Assembly: GCA_032191485.1 (NCBI GenBank)
Contig: JAVDOI010000080.1
Location: 78,501 to 142,500, forward strand
From: Leptoclinus maculatus
Taxonomy: Eukaryota > Chordata > Actinopteri > Perciformes > Stichaeidae
DNA length: 64,000 nt
Direction of reading: 5' to 3'
The notes below the pieces were generated by a model. That model worked only from the letters and a program-made list of their open reading frames with translations, did no database searches and was not told the origin of the DNA. Within the stretch, counting starts at the first letter, position 1. Each line of letters begins with the position of its first letter. The translations under genes were made by a program, and so were the position numbers. Shown here in pieces: positions 1-12,443 of the stretch.

Positions 1-77
1 ACATACAGTACATACAGACACTCCACTAATACATTCATATGCACTTCAAAAGTGGCATATGCCAAGGAAGATGGAGA

Positions 78-155
<78 letters not shown>
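78..155. repeat. Compound microsatellite (GT)n-(GA)n
   Basis: A (GT)n tract passes directly into a (GA)n tract and then a short A-rich run. Reading frames across it give only dipeptide-repeat translations, so it is not coding. Confidence 0.97.
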
Positions 156-159
<4 letters not shown>

Positions 160-282
160 AAGAGACTGAAAGAGAAAGCTTTAGAGATGGAAAGTGGGCT
201 GGTCAGAGAGACAATTTCCAATTTGGATTCCTTTGAATCATTCATGAAGAAGAAGAAGCAGAAATCTACACAGAATCAATCT

Positions 283-283
<1 letters not shown>

Positions 284-335
<52 letters not shown>
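284..335. repeat. (CA)n microsatellite
   Basis: About 25 uninterrupted CA units. Two further CA tracts follow at 403-427 and 494-526, making a cluster of three within 250 bp. Confidence 0.97.
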
Positions 336-338
<3 letters not shown>

Positions 339-402
339 CACACACTCATGAATGCATGGGTGCCCTCAAGACACACCTAAGGCAGACACCACTTACCCTG
401 AC

Positions 403-526
403 TCACACACACACACACACACACACATTCACACATTCACACAGAGGGCACTCAGACCAACCGACAAAGACACACACCACTCTCTCCCTTTCTCACACAC
501 GCACACACACACACACACACACACAC
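403..526. repeat. Two (CA)n tracts with short spacer
   Basis: CA tracts at 403-427 and 494-526 are separated by about 65 bp of non-repetitive sequence. The second is interrupted by one GC. Confidence 0.95.
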
Positions 527-631
527 TACCCCACTGTAGCGTTGGCGTGGGGACGCTGCGGCCGGTAGTGGGTGTCAGCAGACCGGCTGTCATGGAGGCA
601 CAGTGTCGGCTGACAGAGAGAGACATTGGAA

Positions 632-664
632 TGAGAGAGAGAGAGAGAGAGGGGGGGGGGGGGG
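632..664. repeat. (GA)n followed by poly-G
   Basis: A (GA)n run ends in 14 consecutive G residues (651-664). A run of this length can form an intermolecular or slipped G-quadruplex and is prone to length polymorphism. Confidence 0.95.
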
Positions 665-860
665 AGTGGGAGGGTGTGAGATGAAGAGAAGTAGGATGCT
701 GTGAGAGATAAAAGGGAAGAGGGGTAGAGGAGCGAGGGGAGTGTTGCGTGAAGTGTGTGTTGGATCTGTACATTCGTGAGCTGTCCAGGCTGGAAGAAGA
801 GGATGAGGTAACTCTGGACGTATGGTGGCATCATTCAGAATACAACAGGAACAGAAACAA

Positions 861-882
861 CCCCCCCCCCCCCCCCCCCCCC
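861..882. repeat. Poly-C tract, 22 nt
   Basis: Twenty-two consecutive C residues. Long poly-C is uncommon in vertebrate DNA and is a place where assembly length is unreliable. Confidence 0.97.
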
Positions 883-1070
883 GTGTTAGACAAACTACAT
901 TGACTCTCCATTGACTTCTTTCTCCAACTTTGACCTGCCGTATTTACCGTAGCTGTGTGCACAGTTTTCGTGCGGCAGTCCATTTTACCTCGAAGTAGAC
1001 CGGTGTAGGTAATCCGGATGAACAGTTGGCTTTTTCACAAGCTGTCTGATCATCCGACTGCACATGTTTG

Positions 1071-1384
1071 GGGGCGACTGTGGCTCTGTGGTAGAGCAGG
1101 GTCGTCCTTCAATCAGTGGATCGGTGGTTTGATCCCCGACTCCGCTAGTCCATGTCCATGTGTCCTTGGGCAGGACACTTAACCCCAAATTGCTCCCGTA
1201 AACTGTGCCTACGGTGTGTGAATGTGTGTGAATGTTACATAGTCAGGCAGGTGGCACCTTGCATGGTAGCCCCCTGCCATCAGTGTGTGAATGGGTGAAT
1301 GATGACATGTGGTGTCAAAACGCTTCGAGTGGTCGGAAGACCAGAAAAGGGTTATACAAGTACAGTCCATTCATCATTACCATG
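1071..1384 (+). mobile_element. tRNA-like SINE (copy 1)
   Basis: The head has a box A-like segment (tggctctgtggtagagc, from 1081) and a box B-like segment (ggtttgatccc, 1126-1136), spaced as in an internal RNA polymerase III promoter. The body contains 'tgtccttgggcaggacactt' and 'gtgtgtgaatgggtgaatga', and ends near 'tatacaagtacagtccattc'. I recognise this pattern as a common teleost interspersed repeat, from general knowledge only. It is an old copy: the box B has TTTGAT instead of TTCGA, a CpG-type change. A second copy starts at 51701. A functional tRNA gene is unlikely because the anticodon arm does not fold and the transcript continues into a long unrelated body. Confidence 0.7.
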
Positions 1385-1385
1385 G

Positions 1386-4300
1386 TTCTTGAACCATGCC
1401 ATGCTCCCATATCTTCATCAGGTGAATGAAGTGTTCAGATTATCTCCTTAATTAAAAGTGAAATGAGTTACCACCATGTAAAACTCCATTAAGTGAGCTC
1501 TGCATGAACGTCTTGACTTGAAGTTACCGTCACAACGCTCTCCGGATCATTCTTATTGTGGTACCGAGTGTGTTTTTGGGTATCGACTCACTCCTTTCCG
1601 CCGCTATTTCACGAACTGCCATGAGACCGGGCTGCATTACTGCACATGCCTCGATCACCATTGGGTTAGCTCATTCGGCGATAGATAGTCGCTTAACCAA
1701 AATGTTTTTAAATGGAAATCTTTGAGATAATAACTTCAAGTAAAAGTCCATCATCAAAATGTACTGCGCCTGTGTTGTGGTTCCTGATTTTATGGGACAA
1801 CCACGCTTAAGTTTGTAGTAGCTTCAGTGCAGATCATTTAAGTAATTCATTGCGGATATTTCTGCAGCTATACATATTTTAAACTGGTATTATCATTTTT
1901 TCGTGGGATTTTCAATGGGAAATCTGCTACGTCACAACATATTACAGCTACTTTCTTGGACTTGCTTCATGTTGTCTCCACTGAAACCCTCCAAACCCGT
2001 TCACACTCCCTACTCCTACACTCTATGTCTCGGTCAGTTGGCGTCTGATATCGAGGCACCCTTTAACGTCTGTATGACAGCGCCTGGGCTTTCAACTAAC
2101 TCCAATGTCAACCCGTCCTCGTCATCCTTAAACGCTCAGAGCCACTGATAGTTTAAAGAGGGAGTACGGTCGGGACCATGAATAACCAACGTTGACTTAT
2201 CTTACCCTAGTTTTGTTCAGAACTTACGCACTTTATTAACACCAGTAATGTAACAACTTTAAGTAGCAAAGGCACTTATTTTAACCCTATTTTAAACCTA
2301 ACCAAGTATTTTTGTTGCTAATCCAGTTAGCGTCGGGCCACTGACCAAGCGTTGGAAGTGGGAATGTGTTGACCCTCCACCAGCTAACCTGGAGGAGAAA
2401 GGACAAGTAGCCCAAACTAATCAATCACAGGTCCTGTGGTCTTAACGTCGGGACTCGTGGCCCTGACATTTAGTTATATTTCTGGGCTTTGCTTTTGTTT
2501 TTGAGCCACGGAAGCTATAACTGGCTAACACACAACTATGACTCCAGGTTGAGATTGAAAGAGGCGGTTAGAGAGGGGTCAGGGTAGTGAGCCGAGAGGA
2601 AGAAGGAGCTATCGGGAGGCATTATGAAAGGTGTGCGATGAAATGAGCATGTTGAAAGAAAAATTGAAAGGGGCAATGAGAGAGAGGAAGTGAATTTGTA
2701 CCGGCCCATTAGTTCATGCGAGCTCTCCGTTTATACAGTCACGCTGCATTACGAGAGTTGCACACACTAAATGACGAGACATTAGAGAGAATAAACTGTC
2801 AAACACATTTTATACAGGTGACTCTGAGGCCACAAGGACAGGCAACTGAATGAACAGCTCTCCAGTCCATCGTGTGGATGCATTCACATGCCGTGCGTTT
2901 CGGCCTTCTGGAAGCTCTGCAGTTTGTTTTCTACTCGTAAATGTGATTGAATCTGTATTCACTCACAGTTTTGGAGCTGAAATGCATCGTGGCCTCAGTA
3001 GATGTTTTTAAATCGATCTGTGTGGTGAACCCAAAGCACTTTCGGGGTGTTTTTTGCTCCCGTCACATGTTGGTGTCCACAAGTGTAACTAATGTTCAGG
3101 AAAACTATTGAGGCACCAAGTGCTGTACATATTTAACTATTTACATTCAGCAGCCTTCAGACCAGTCAAAGCTTCATGGGATTATTGTTTCGTGACTGGT
3201 TTCTCAGTTGCACTGAGGAGTGTGAAATATCAGATGAAATATCACAATTAAGCTTCGTTTTTGTTTGCTTTTTCTGACGGAAGCGTTCGTCACACATGAT
3301 GTGTTCAAGGACCATCGGAAACATGGAAATCTGTCGATAATGGCGTCTTTTTTACAGCATTTGTCTAGGATAAAACCTTCTTTATAATCTCATGGTGGGT
3401 TTTGGGGCTAAGTGGGTTAACAGAGCTCAAACTGAAAATTAGTTTGCCGTTTTTAGTCGGCCTATATTTTGTGTAATTACAAAAGCTATTCAGTTATAAA
3501 TCATCTTAACAATGATAATCTTGCGAATGGTGCCGTTCATCAGCAGTAAGAGCTACAAACACTGGATGAGACCAGCCGGCTCCTTGGAATAGTGAACACG
3601 ACGCGTCACTGTTGAGGTGTATGTTTCACATGCTCTGCAGTATCACTTGTAATCAACTGATTATATTCATTTACAGTGAAATAATAGATTCATTGTGCCA
3701 ATGCCAATCATTGGCAGATCTTTGTTTTACATATTTGTATTTGGACACATCACCTCGGGCTCTGGGAAATGATGATCAATGCTGTATAATTACAAAGCTG
3801 CAGCCCTGACCTAAACAAGTCAAACAAAACTAGAACAGAGTGAGACATCCAACTCTTGATTTTGTTCAAAGTGGCAGCCGCACCTATTAACATGTTGAAG
3901 TAACAATCTGTGTGTTTTTGCTGCTTCACAGCCAACCAGAGGTAATCCGCTGGAGAGGTGCAGTGAAGATGTGTGTTTAATGAGACAGGCTGCTCTGACA
4001 GGATGATAATAGTAATGAGTCACAGTTGTGGTCCTCTGTCTTATTATGCAGGTTTTTAAGAAGGATTTATTTACCCTTTGTTTGTTGAGGGAGGGTTTTC
4101 ACCACAGTTCCCCTCAGTAACGCACACAACTTAGGTTCTGTCTTATAACAATGAGTAATAGTTTCACTTCCGTAAGTCAATATTTTTTATATTAACATTG
4201 TAGCAAAATAAGTCACGGGTAGGGGTTGCTACACACGCTCTAAGCAGCTAATAATGCATCATTAAAACTACTTATGCCAAGATCTATTTCACTGTAGGAA

Positions 4301-7110
4301 TAAATGTACATTATTCTGATGACTATAACAAAGGATAAAGTTTAGTTTTTACGTTCCGGATGGTGGTCTGGAGCCTCGTATACCAGCTGCAAAGACAAAA
4401 CTAAATCTATATCTATATTTGTCGACATTGCTCACAGAAGGTTGGCAATAGGTGGCAGCAAATAAACAGGATCGGGGCATCTCTAAAAGTATTGTAAGTA
4501 TTTCAACCCGATTTGTGCTGATCCGAACCACGAGTTGTGAGATGCGTTGCACCCCTGGTAGCTCTTGTTTTTGCTATTCCCGTATTGCTGAATGGTTCAG
4601 TCCCGGCACTCTCATCATGCTCATTTCCAGCAGCAGCAGAAATATGTTTTAAGAAAACACGCTCTGACAAATTAACCAACTGGCTGGTGAGACAAGTGGA
4701 GCATCTTACAGCTAAAGAGCCAGATGATTTGTTTGTCAGGAGTCGGTGGAGACCACACCAGACTACACGGTGAAATAAAGCCATCGTTTAGTTGACAGCT
4801 ACAGCACTTAAAAAGACAATGTAATTCCTCTCTCACTACCAACTGGGACAATTACCACAAACATCTTTTGTGCACATATTTGTTTCCAATTCTTCCTACT
4901 CTGGTCTTTATTGGACCAAAGCAGCTTCAATATACTGTCATCACTGTGACATTTGAACCTTTAACACCACAGCAACAGGTTATTAATGTTGCTCCACTAG
5001 CTCATTCTGTTTACTCTTCATTACACTTTAACTAAATCTGCAACAACTTCCAGTAGAAATCGTTGGGATGCACCGTGCACTGACGCTCTCTTGTGGATGG
5101 GTGAAGAGTATTTTACAATCACCTGAAGGCAAAGGTAAAATATAGAATTTCTCTTGCACACGGTTTTGTCTCAAGGTCTTTCCTTTGTATACATTCCTTT
5201 ACTGTTTGTCTGCGATCAGCTCTTTGTGTGCTGCTGAAGGTTGTTTTGTGTGTCAGTCTGTCCTTTTATCTCTGAGCTTACGCTGCATACCTGCATTCAG
5301 TCTTTGCCGTGTTTACCAGGTAGTGGCTTCACTTCCACAGAGAAAAGAGAGAAAATAAAAAGTTGTATCCAAGTAAGATGTCCAGCTTTTCAGTTTTCTT
5401 TTTTTTATTCAGCGGCTCAAGGACCGGAGGTCTGATCCCAGGAGATTGACCCGATACTCGCCAGCCGAGTATCGGTTACACAGGTTAGACCAAGCGCTGC
5501 CGCCGGTCACCGGCCCGCCGTGACGCCTGGTGCTGGGGCTGAATATAGAATGCAACTACTGAAGGTCCGTCTCTGGTGAAAACCGCTCCTGGTTAAAGGT
5601 CTTTTTCTTGTTTTTTCCGCTTTGCATCTAAACTATCAAAGCGCACATGGACCATTTATCTGCTGGTTAACAGCACAGTAAACACACAGATGGCTAACCT
5701 AAACCATAGGCCACATGTGAAGATTATACGATAGCAGTGTTCATTTGACCAAATCATTGTTTTCAGGTTGAAGTTTGAGTTTTTTTTGTAGGCTTTTTTA
5801 TAACTTTAGATTGTAAGGACCCAGTATAGAGGAGACATGCTGCCCCTCTTTGTTTGGAGTGTGTTGCTAACTATATATTGCACCTTTAATGTTTAGGCGA
5901 AAGGTTGATTTCTTCCACATATCTACCTATCTATCGTTAAGGTGTCACAACTGTCAAAATATAATCTTTGAGTATCTTTACTTCATTTCTAGAATCAGTG
6001 CTGTACATACAACAATAACCATGTCTTTATATAATAACCATGTCTTTATATAATATACATTCTTTAAATCATATTTAATTTGCTTGATGCCATGCTTGGT
6101 GAGTCTGGATTAGCCTTTTGCATGTTTGGGTATTGGTATGGCTGTGACGTGTTTATTGAATATAATATACAGCGTATTGTACTTGGTCCAGCTTGCCTGT
6201 CTGCTGGCCCAAATGCTACTAAATTCATGCCTCAGCAATTCTCTTGTTTACTTCTTTACTTATACTTAAAACTATACACTGTCATCAGCATAAAAACTTT
6301 CCCTGCTGCATGCCATTAGCCCATATACTAACTTTTAAAAGGGAAACCACACAATAATAGACTATTAGCCCTCCCTTGAATCCATACCTCCCTCCAGCAC
6401 ATCTCCTTTACTTAGCATCAAAGTGTTCTTGAACTTTTCTAAGCACTCCCTGCTTGTTTTCCTGCCATCATCTTTAAAAAGGCCTCGGCATTAAAGAACT
6501 TATAATAGAATAATATCAGTGAATGCTTGTTCGGATGGAGTAATGTCGACAGATCTGATCAATAAATCAGACGACCATGACCACTGCTACCTTCACAATG
6601 ATGATCAGCCCAGGAGGCCCTGACATGTTGGCTATGTCTCAGACACTGAGTGTGTTTACAGCCACATTAATATCCTGGTAACAGATGTCAGAGTATGTTG
6701 GTTACTGTTTTAAGAGTTTAGATGTCATCACTTGCTTATATTGTTCAGTCTAACATTCCAAAACAACAAACAGATTCAATTTACGTTGATGTAACACAGA
6801 ATAATGTTGCAAATCCTCACATTTGAAAAGCTAAAACCGTGTTTGTGATTTATTTTTACTTAATAAATGACTCCAAGAATTCATTTATAACTGACATATC
6901 CTGTTCCGCTCATTATTAATCACCGGTGATCAGATGGAGAGGGTAGTATAGCCAGAGGGTTCAGACAGCCATCAAAGACATCTTCACCTGCTGATGTGAC
7001 TCAAAATTGTCACATATTCTGCCGTAGGTCGGCGGCCCAGAGAGGCCAGAGAAGCTCTCAAAAATTATTCCAGACTGCTGTATGTGATAGATTGTGCATG
7101 TACAAGGATA
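1386..7110. other. Unique sequence without recognised gene
   Basis: About 5.7 kb with no open frame that looks coding and no transposon I can name. Small items are a 10-bp-stem hairpin at 5451-5475 and a 20-bp tandem duplication at 6015-6053 ('ataaccatgtctttatata' twice). The stretch could be intronic or intergenic. Confidence 0.5.
5451..5475. repeat. Perfect short inverted repeat
   Basis: Arms ccgatactcg (5451-5460) and cgagtatcgg (5466-5475) are perfect reverse complements around a 5-nt loop. Similar 'gagtatcgg' palindromes occur inside decayed teleost DNA transposons, so this may be a transposon remnant. A transcription-factor site cannot be excluded. Confidence 0.6.
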
Positions 7111-7598
7111 AAGGAAGTTAAATATATCGTTATTTAAGTTATAAAAGTACAATGGAATAGCTGGAGAGGCTGTTTCTCAAATGACGACCTTTCGTGACCT
7201 CTCGTACGTTTATGTCTCTTGCTCTGGCCTACTTCACTCTATTCACTCCAATTCTTTTTGTGTGTGACTACTGCCATCGTTTGCTATGATGCTGGGTGGT
7301 TTTTAGGCTTTACTGAGCCTCATTTAATATAGAATTATCAATAATAGTGCTTTTTCACCAGGCGAACCTGACATTTTCAAAGTGGAGCTGTGTTCCATCT
7401 TCATCTGCTATTAACCAGTAACATATACACAATATTTACACCTCTCACCAAAGCTCACCCACTTGATTGTTATTAATCCATTGAAATTATTCAAATAGAC
7501 CTTGTAGTTAGAGAGTAAGGCCCCTTTGAGTATGGGTATAGTATTTTCGAGCAGAAGCCAAAAAAAAGGCCTAGGGGGCTCTGGGCTTAAAAGGTTAA
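7111..7598. mobile_element. TTAA-ended DNA transposon fragment (copy 1, right half)
   Basis: Positions 7111-7475 match 25263-25607 almost base for base in the same orientation. The main difference is a 21-bp segment present here (near 7139-7160) and absent there. Downstream the element ends in 'ctctgggcttaaaaggttaa'. The reverse complement of that end resembles the left end of the second copy at 24477 (TTAA-CCTTT...GAGCCCCC). A TTAA boundary with such terminal repeats suggests a non-autonomous piggyBac-type element. The left end is missing here. No transposase is visible. Confidence 0.6.
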
Positions 7599-8198
7599 CG
7601 TTAGCTGTTAGCTCCGTTGTTTAGCCGTTTAGGAGGACTGTTACTTAAGTTTCTTCAGGAATCGTTTCAGCCCTGAAATCAAGTGAACATGGAGATGAAT
7701 AACATTGTGCCGTGCAAATTTAATTTCCTGAATATGATCAAACTCAGGGTACTGGTTGGAATGTAAATGTGCTCAGTGGGATGTTAGCCCGTGGTAACTC
7801 TTCTTAGGTGACTGTCCAGTGGGAGCTAAATACTAAAAACTAAATACATATATCTAAGTTACTTATCCACCAAAGTTCAAGATAGACCATTAGAACATGT
7901 TGGCACTCTGGCTACAGGTTACCCTAGTCAAACACGTATTAATGGTAAACAGTAGTTGTCTTTGTGTGTGATCAGTTCTGGCTTTCTTTTGTCAGTTGCA
8001 GTTCATGTCAGTTTGTTCAGATGGATAGAATCCCTAGCATTGCTAGTGACGGATAGACACTACTTGTTGTGGATGTGGTATGATATGTGACTGTTATCAG
8101 CAGGCTGATGTAATTGCACAGAGTTTGTATCTTGGTTTAAAGGTCTGTGCCGCTGTAACAGTAAAACTGAGGTGGTCACGAGCAAATTAATTGTGTGT
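7599..8198. other. Unique sequence, nothing recognised
   Basis: About 600 bp of low-complexity-free DNA between two repeats. No coding-like frame, RNA gene or repeat was seen. Confidence 0.4.
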
Positions 8199-8291
8199 AA
8201 AATGACTCTACTTCTCTCTTGATTTATTACAAACCACAAACCAACGGGTGACGTCACTGTGACTACGTCCACTTCTTCTACACAGTCTATG
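8199..8291. mobile_element. Composite teleost repeat, internally deleted copy
   Basis: It starts with 'aaaatgactctacttctctc' and ends with 'gactacgtccacttctt...cagtctatg', both as in the 15049-15549 copy. Here 'gatttattac' is joined directly to 'aaaccacaaaccaacggg', so about 300 bp of the family body is missing. It is a clear internal-deletion derivative, retaining 'gacgtcac' near its end. Confidence 0.7.
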
Positions 8292-8469
8292 CTGCATCCT
8301 TTGGTTTCTAATTAATCCTACTTCTAATGCACCTGACAAACAAATGAACTTAACCATTTACCTTACGTTTGCACGTCTTTCAAATCCAAATCCCAAAATG
8401 AGAACCACTGTGTCTTCACTTTTGGAGGATTTTATCTCTTTTTTGTGAAACCATCACTTAAGCCCACGA

Positions 8470-8487
8470 ACACACACACACACACGC

Positions 8488-8547
<60 letters not shown>
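8470..8547. repeat. (CA)n microsatellite
   Basis: A CA tract of 78 bp with two CG interruptions near its start. Confidence 0.97.
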
Positions 8548-8550
<3 letters not shown>

Positions 8551-8699
8551 GAGTGCCCTATGTGATGTTAGCGATGCTATCTTGAGATCAAAGTAGCCGG
8601 GCTGGCTTTTAAAACTCAAGTGGTCCAATTTCATTCAGAGGCAGAGAGCCTGGGGAGGCTTTTGATAATCCACACAGTCTGATGAGATTTCCGCCGCAA

Positions 8700-8830
8700 T
8701 AAGTTGTGGAAGGAAAAGGTAAAGGAGGTGAGGGGGAGAAAAGAAATGAGAGGAGGAAGAAGAGGAGGTGAGGGGATAAGTTAGGAACGGGTGACAAGGG
8801 TGATGGAGAGAAGAGGGGGAAGTGGGACAA
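8700..8830. repeat. Purine-rich tract
   Basis: About 130 bp strongly biased to G and A on the plus strand (gaggaggaag-type). It could adopt triplex DNA. Frames through it give only low-complexity translations. Confidence 0.6.
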
Positions 8831-9864
8831 GAGTCTCTGTATTTACTGCTGATTGGTCAATTTATATTTTGCTCATTCTTTGAATCGCTCTGTCTCAGCA
8901 TCTTTGCCCTCTTGTCTGCTGGAATCACACTCCATCTCTCCCCCTCCCCCTCTGTATGTTTTTTGAAGTCATCCATCAGATACAGTGACATGTAGATGGG
9001 ACAAAACTCGTCCCTGTAATTTATCCTGCCTCTCGTTCCTTCTCCTCCTCCGCGATGACATCCATTTGTCAGCTGCCTCCTCGTCTTTAAAACGAATCCA
9101 TTTGCCTCCGAGTCGCTCCGTTTTCGACGTCGCTTCATCGCAAAGGGATGCAATTTGCCGACAAATGCGAAAAAGATGAAATGGGAGTTGGTGTCGTGAT
9201 GACTCAGGGGGTTCAACTATATTCTCACACCATCAGATCTGACTCATGATTTCCTCAGCATGTCATCTCCCTCTTCTGCCCTTCCTCTCCCTAATGGCTG
9301 TAATAAAAAGGTTTGAGAGATCGTTTGAAGACGTGCAGCGTAATTTGTTCGTAGGCTGCCGTTTGGATACAGCGATTTTGGGATTTATTTTCATTTCATT
9401 TTAAAGCCGTATATATATCTTCTCCCTTTGTCTATTCCCCAACAGATGCTTCATTTTCTTTATTCGATAAAAAGCCCCACAGTGACCAGCTGTTTTAGAA
9501 ATTGACCATGCCTTTATTAAACTTAATATTTGTGAGGTGAGCCACAGACAGAGAGGAAGTATAGGTTTTCATCAATAGATTTATTGATGAAAAGAAAGAA
9601 AAAAACAGAGAAAGCCATCGCTGTTTATCTCATTTTATTCATGTTCTATTGCGCAATAAAAAACAAACTTAAAAAAAAAATAAGTTTTTCAAGGTTTTTC
9701 TTTGATGGTTCATGAAACCGCTCGATTGGAAGGCAATGTGACAGAGGATTCCACAACAGAGACCAGTCAAGTGTTTGATGTTATTGCTACTGCTGAAGTT
9801 ACCTGTTACGACACGTTGCACCAATTATTTACATCAAAAGTAAAACTTCTTTCTTATTTTTCAG
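8831..9864. other. Unique sequence upstream of microexon candidate
   Basis: Contains a pyrimidine-rich stretch near 9010-9060 and A-rich runs near 9590-9680. If the exon at 9865-9898 is real and on the plus strand, this is intron. Confidence 0.35.
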
Positions 9865-9898
9865 GTATCGGAAAGGACTGAGCTGGCAACCAGATGAC
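9865..9898 (+). CDS. Candidate 34-nt coding microexon, gene not recognised
   Basis: The segment is preceded by a strong acceptor (cttctttcttatttttcag) and followed by a strong donor (gac|gtgagt). Of three frames only one is open: after a single leading G it reads YRKGLSWQPDD, and the other two hit stops. The implied phases are 1 in and 0 out, so the exon length is not a multiple of 3 and skipping would shift the frame. I do not recognise the protein, and no partner exon is evident nearby, which fits a gene with very large introns. It is supported by splice signals and frame only. A chance match of both signals at this spacing remains possible. Confidence 0.4.
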
Positions 9899-9904
9899 GT
9901 GAGT

Positions 9905-12422
9905 TAATAACTTGATATCATTTTATAAACGTGTAACTGAATCCAAACACAGAATATTTGAACCTGTGTCAGAGACTGAACTCCATTTGAACTGTGAGAA
10001 AGCTCTGATGGAACACATGCAGGCTTTGGTCACAACCTTTGTCTGCACATACAAGGATGGAAGTGTGGGTCAAATGGAAAATAAAAGACATTTAATGACC
10101 AGGTCGGATGTGGATTTAATGGCTTGAAAGGATAAATGAGAGGCTGTATGTTTAGAAAGTGAAAATGTCATAAAGGGACAATTAACGAAGTGACGGATGC
10201 ATAATGGGCTCATATGAGGGAGCGCTTTGGGATCAGGCATGTCAGGTGATGATTAGCTCGACGATCAGACACACATTTTCAGATAAAACATGCAACAATG
10301 ATTATAAAAAAAGATTATAAAAAAAGCTGAAAGACACATGCACACACACACACATGTACTGTCGCGGCACAGCCGTCCTCCAATGGAGCCACTTATCTGG
10401 CTCGCTGACCGCCGACGGTCCAACGTCCGTCTGAATGAACGTGCGTTCCATGCATCAGATTAGAGTGGACATTATCTGGGAGTGGGACAGTGGGTAGTAA
10501 TGACAGAGTGTCCTCTATCGTCCGATCGCAGTGGATCCCCCGCAGTCTGTTATCTGTAAGTAGAAGTGCAGCCGTTCATCCACACGGCTGTGGGATTCAT
10601 ATGGACCACAGATAAGGAGCAGACAGGACTTCCTCTGCGAGCAGCTCGCTGCAGGTTAAATGCTGACTTTTAAAAGAGATGTTGATTAATGTGGCGGTGA
10701 TATAACACTTAAGGGGCGGACGCTCGTTGCTGCTGTTGAGCCAATTACAGCTGTGATAGATTGTTTTTCAAAGACAAATCACATAACATGGCTCAATTTA
10801 CACATGACACTGTTAAACGTCCTGTTCAACTGCCTCCATTCATTTCCACCAGGACAACGAACAGTTACACAACGTATCTGCTTCTCTGTGACGATGGGGA
10901 TGAGATATTAAACACGCTTTATGTGATTAGTTCAGGTACATGGTTTGTTTTTGCAATATTTTACGAGCAGCTATGCTGGAATAGAACACAGAAAGGCGGT
11001 CTTGACAGTATCTGACCGGTCCATTACAGGACAAGCCCAGTGTCCGTAAACAGCTGAGAGAACTCAGATACAATGTAGTCACATTCAGATTACTTCACCT
11101 ATGATTTTGTCCATACTTGAATTTAGTTTTTCCTCAGTTTCTTCTCTTTTTAGTCTCTAACTGCAACATGTCTGCTTCTGTTTTATGTACAAGAACACTG
11201 TAGGGAGGGAAAGATGGTTGGTTATGGATAGGGTTATGGTGTCAGGGACACTTGAATTGCAATTCCAGTTAATTTTGAAGATTTTTTTTGTTGAAACAGT
11301 GAAAGTAGCAGCTCATCGGTGTATCGACGCGTTGGGTTGATGTTCTCATTCAGTCACATCTACATTGCAGCTCAGGCATGTCGGACACATCTGTGTCGGC
11401 TACATATGGCGCTGCTGTTGTGATTATGATTAACACGATTATTATTAATGAGCTACTGTCCCTTCTGTTTTTAGAAGAGCATGAAGGACTTAATTTGACA
11501 AGTACATCTCCCACGTACTTGGAGTGTTCATCTCACCCGTTTCACCCGACATCCAGTCTTTAAGGCTCGGTCCTAAACGCCACCGTCAACTTTCATTTCA
11601 CATTAACAGACTATTGAGGAGGATCCTCTTTTACCGTAGCGTTAAATCCCAAACAAGATAATCCATTTTGTTGTCCATTGCAGATAAAGCTGCATTGAGC
11701 CCCAGGAGGGATGTTCATAACATTGAGCGTTCACTAAAAGCTCTGACATGTTTCCCTACTGGAGGGTCACCGATACGGTTTTTGTAATGGTAAATGTTCA
11801 GTACTAGTTGACACCCTACACTCATGCAAGCACGTAAATCGCTGCAGTAAAACTATCCACACTGCAGCGTGGCAAACTGTGCAGCCTGAAAATATGTCTC
11901 CAATGTCAGTTTGCCATCAGATGACCACAGCTGCTGATCATTCACCAAGCAGTCAAACAGTTGCATGATTCACACTCCCCGTTTGATGGCTGGTGATGTA
12001 TCACCTTGTTCAAAATGTGCCCTCTTGTTTTCCGAACAACCCTGCACTAACTTTAAACAGCCCCAGATAAAACACTACTCTGCTTTTAAATAAAACGGCT
12101 GAATGAAGCGATAGATCATCTCACCACTCAGGTTCCTAAGCTCACTTTTCTCCTCCGCTCGCTTTCAGCTCTAACGCAACCTCAAACGCCGTTTATATGA
12201 GCAACGATAATTAAAGCGTCCTCCACACATGGCGCCTGCGTTTCTTTGCAACCTTGTACTTGACTGTATGTAGCTCGTAAGAGCCCTTCATGTATATGCA
12301 TGTGCATTCCACTTAGTGCGGTATGTGGAGTGCATGTGTGGGTGGGAGTTAATTTATATTTACATGTGCTTAACATTTAAAGTATGGTTGATCCTGGCTA
12401 ATGCATATATGTACTTACTAAC
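9905..12422. other. Unique sequence with GATA-motif cluster
   Basis: No gene seen. The only structure noted is the set of AGATAA/TTATCT motifs at 10393-10615. It is intron if the microexon at 9865 is real. Confidence 0.35.
10393..10615. promoter_or_regulatory. Cluster of four GATA-type motifs
   Basis: TTATCT occurs at 10393, 10472 and 10550, and AGATAA at 10610, all forms of the GATA-factor core. The surrounding 250 bp also has more CpG than nearby DNA. Four hexamers in about 220 bp is well above chance (roughly 0.1-0.3 expected). A regulatory role is inference. Confidence 0.25.
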
Positions 12423-12443
12423 TGTGTGTGTGTGTGTGTGTGT
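12423..12443. repeat. (GT)n microsatellite
   Basis: A GT tract of about 10 units. Confidence 0.95.

Noticed and set aside
429..834. Overlapping frames of 102-114 codons on the minus strand
   Set aside because: Driven by GA, CA and G-run microsatellites.
1071..1145. Possible tRNA gene
   Set aside because: Box A and box B are present, but the cloverleaf does not close and the sequence continues as a SINE body found again at 51701.
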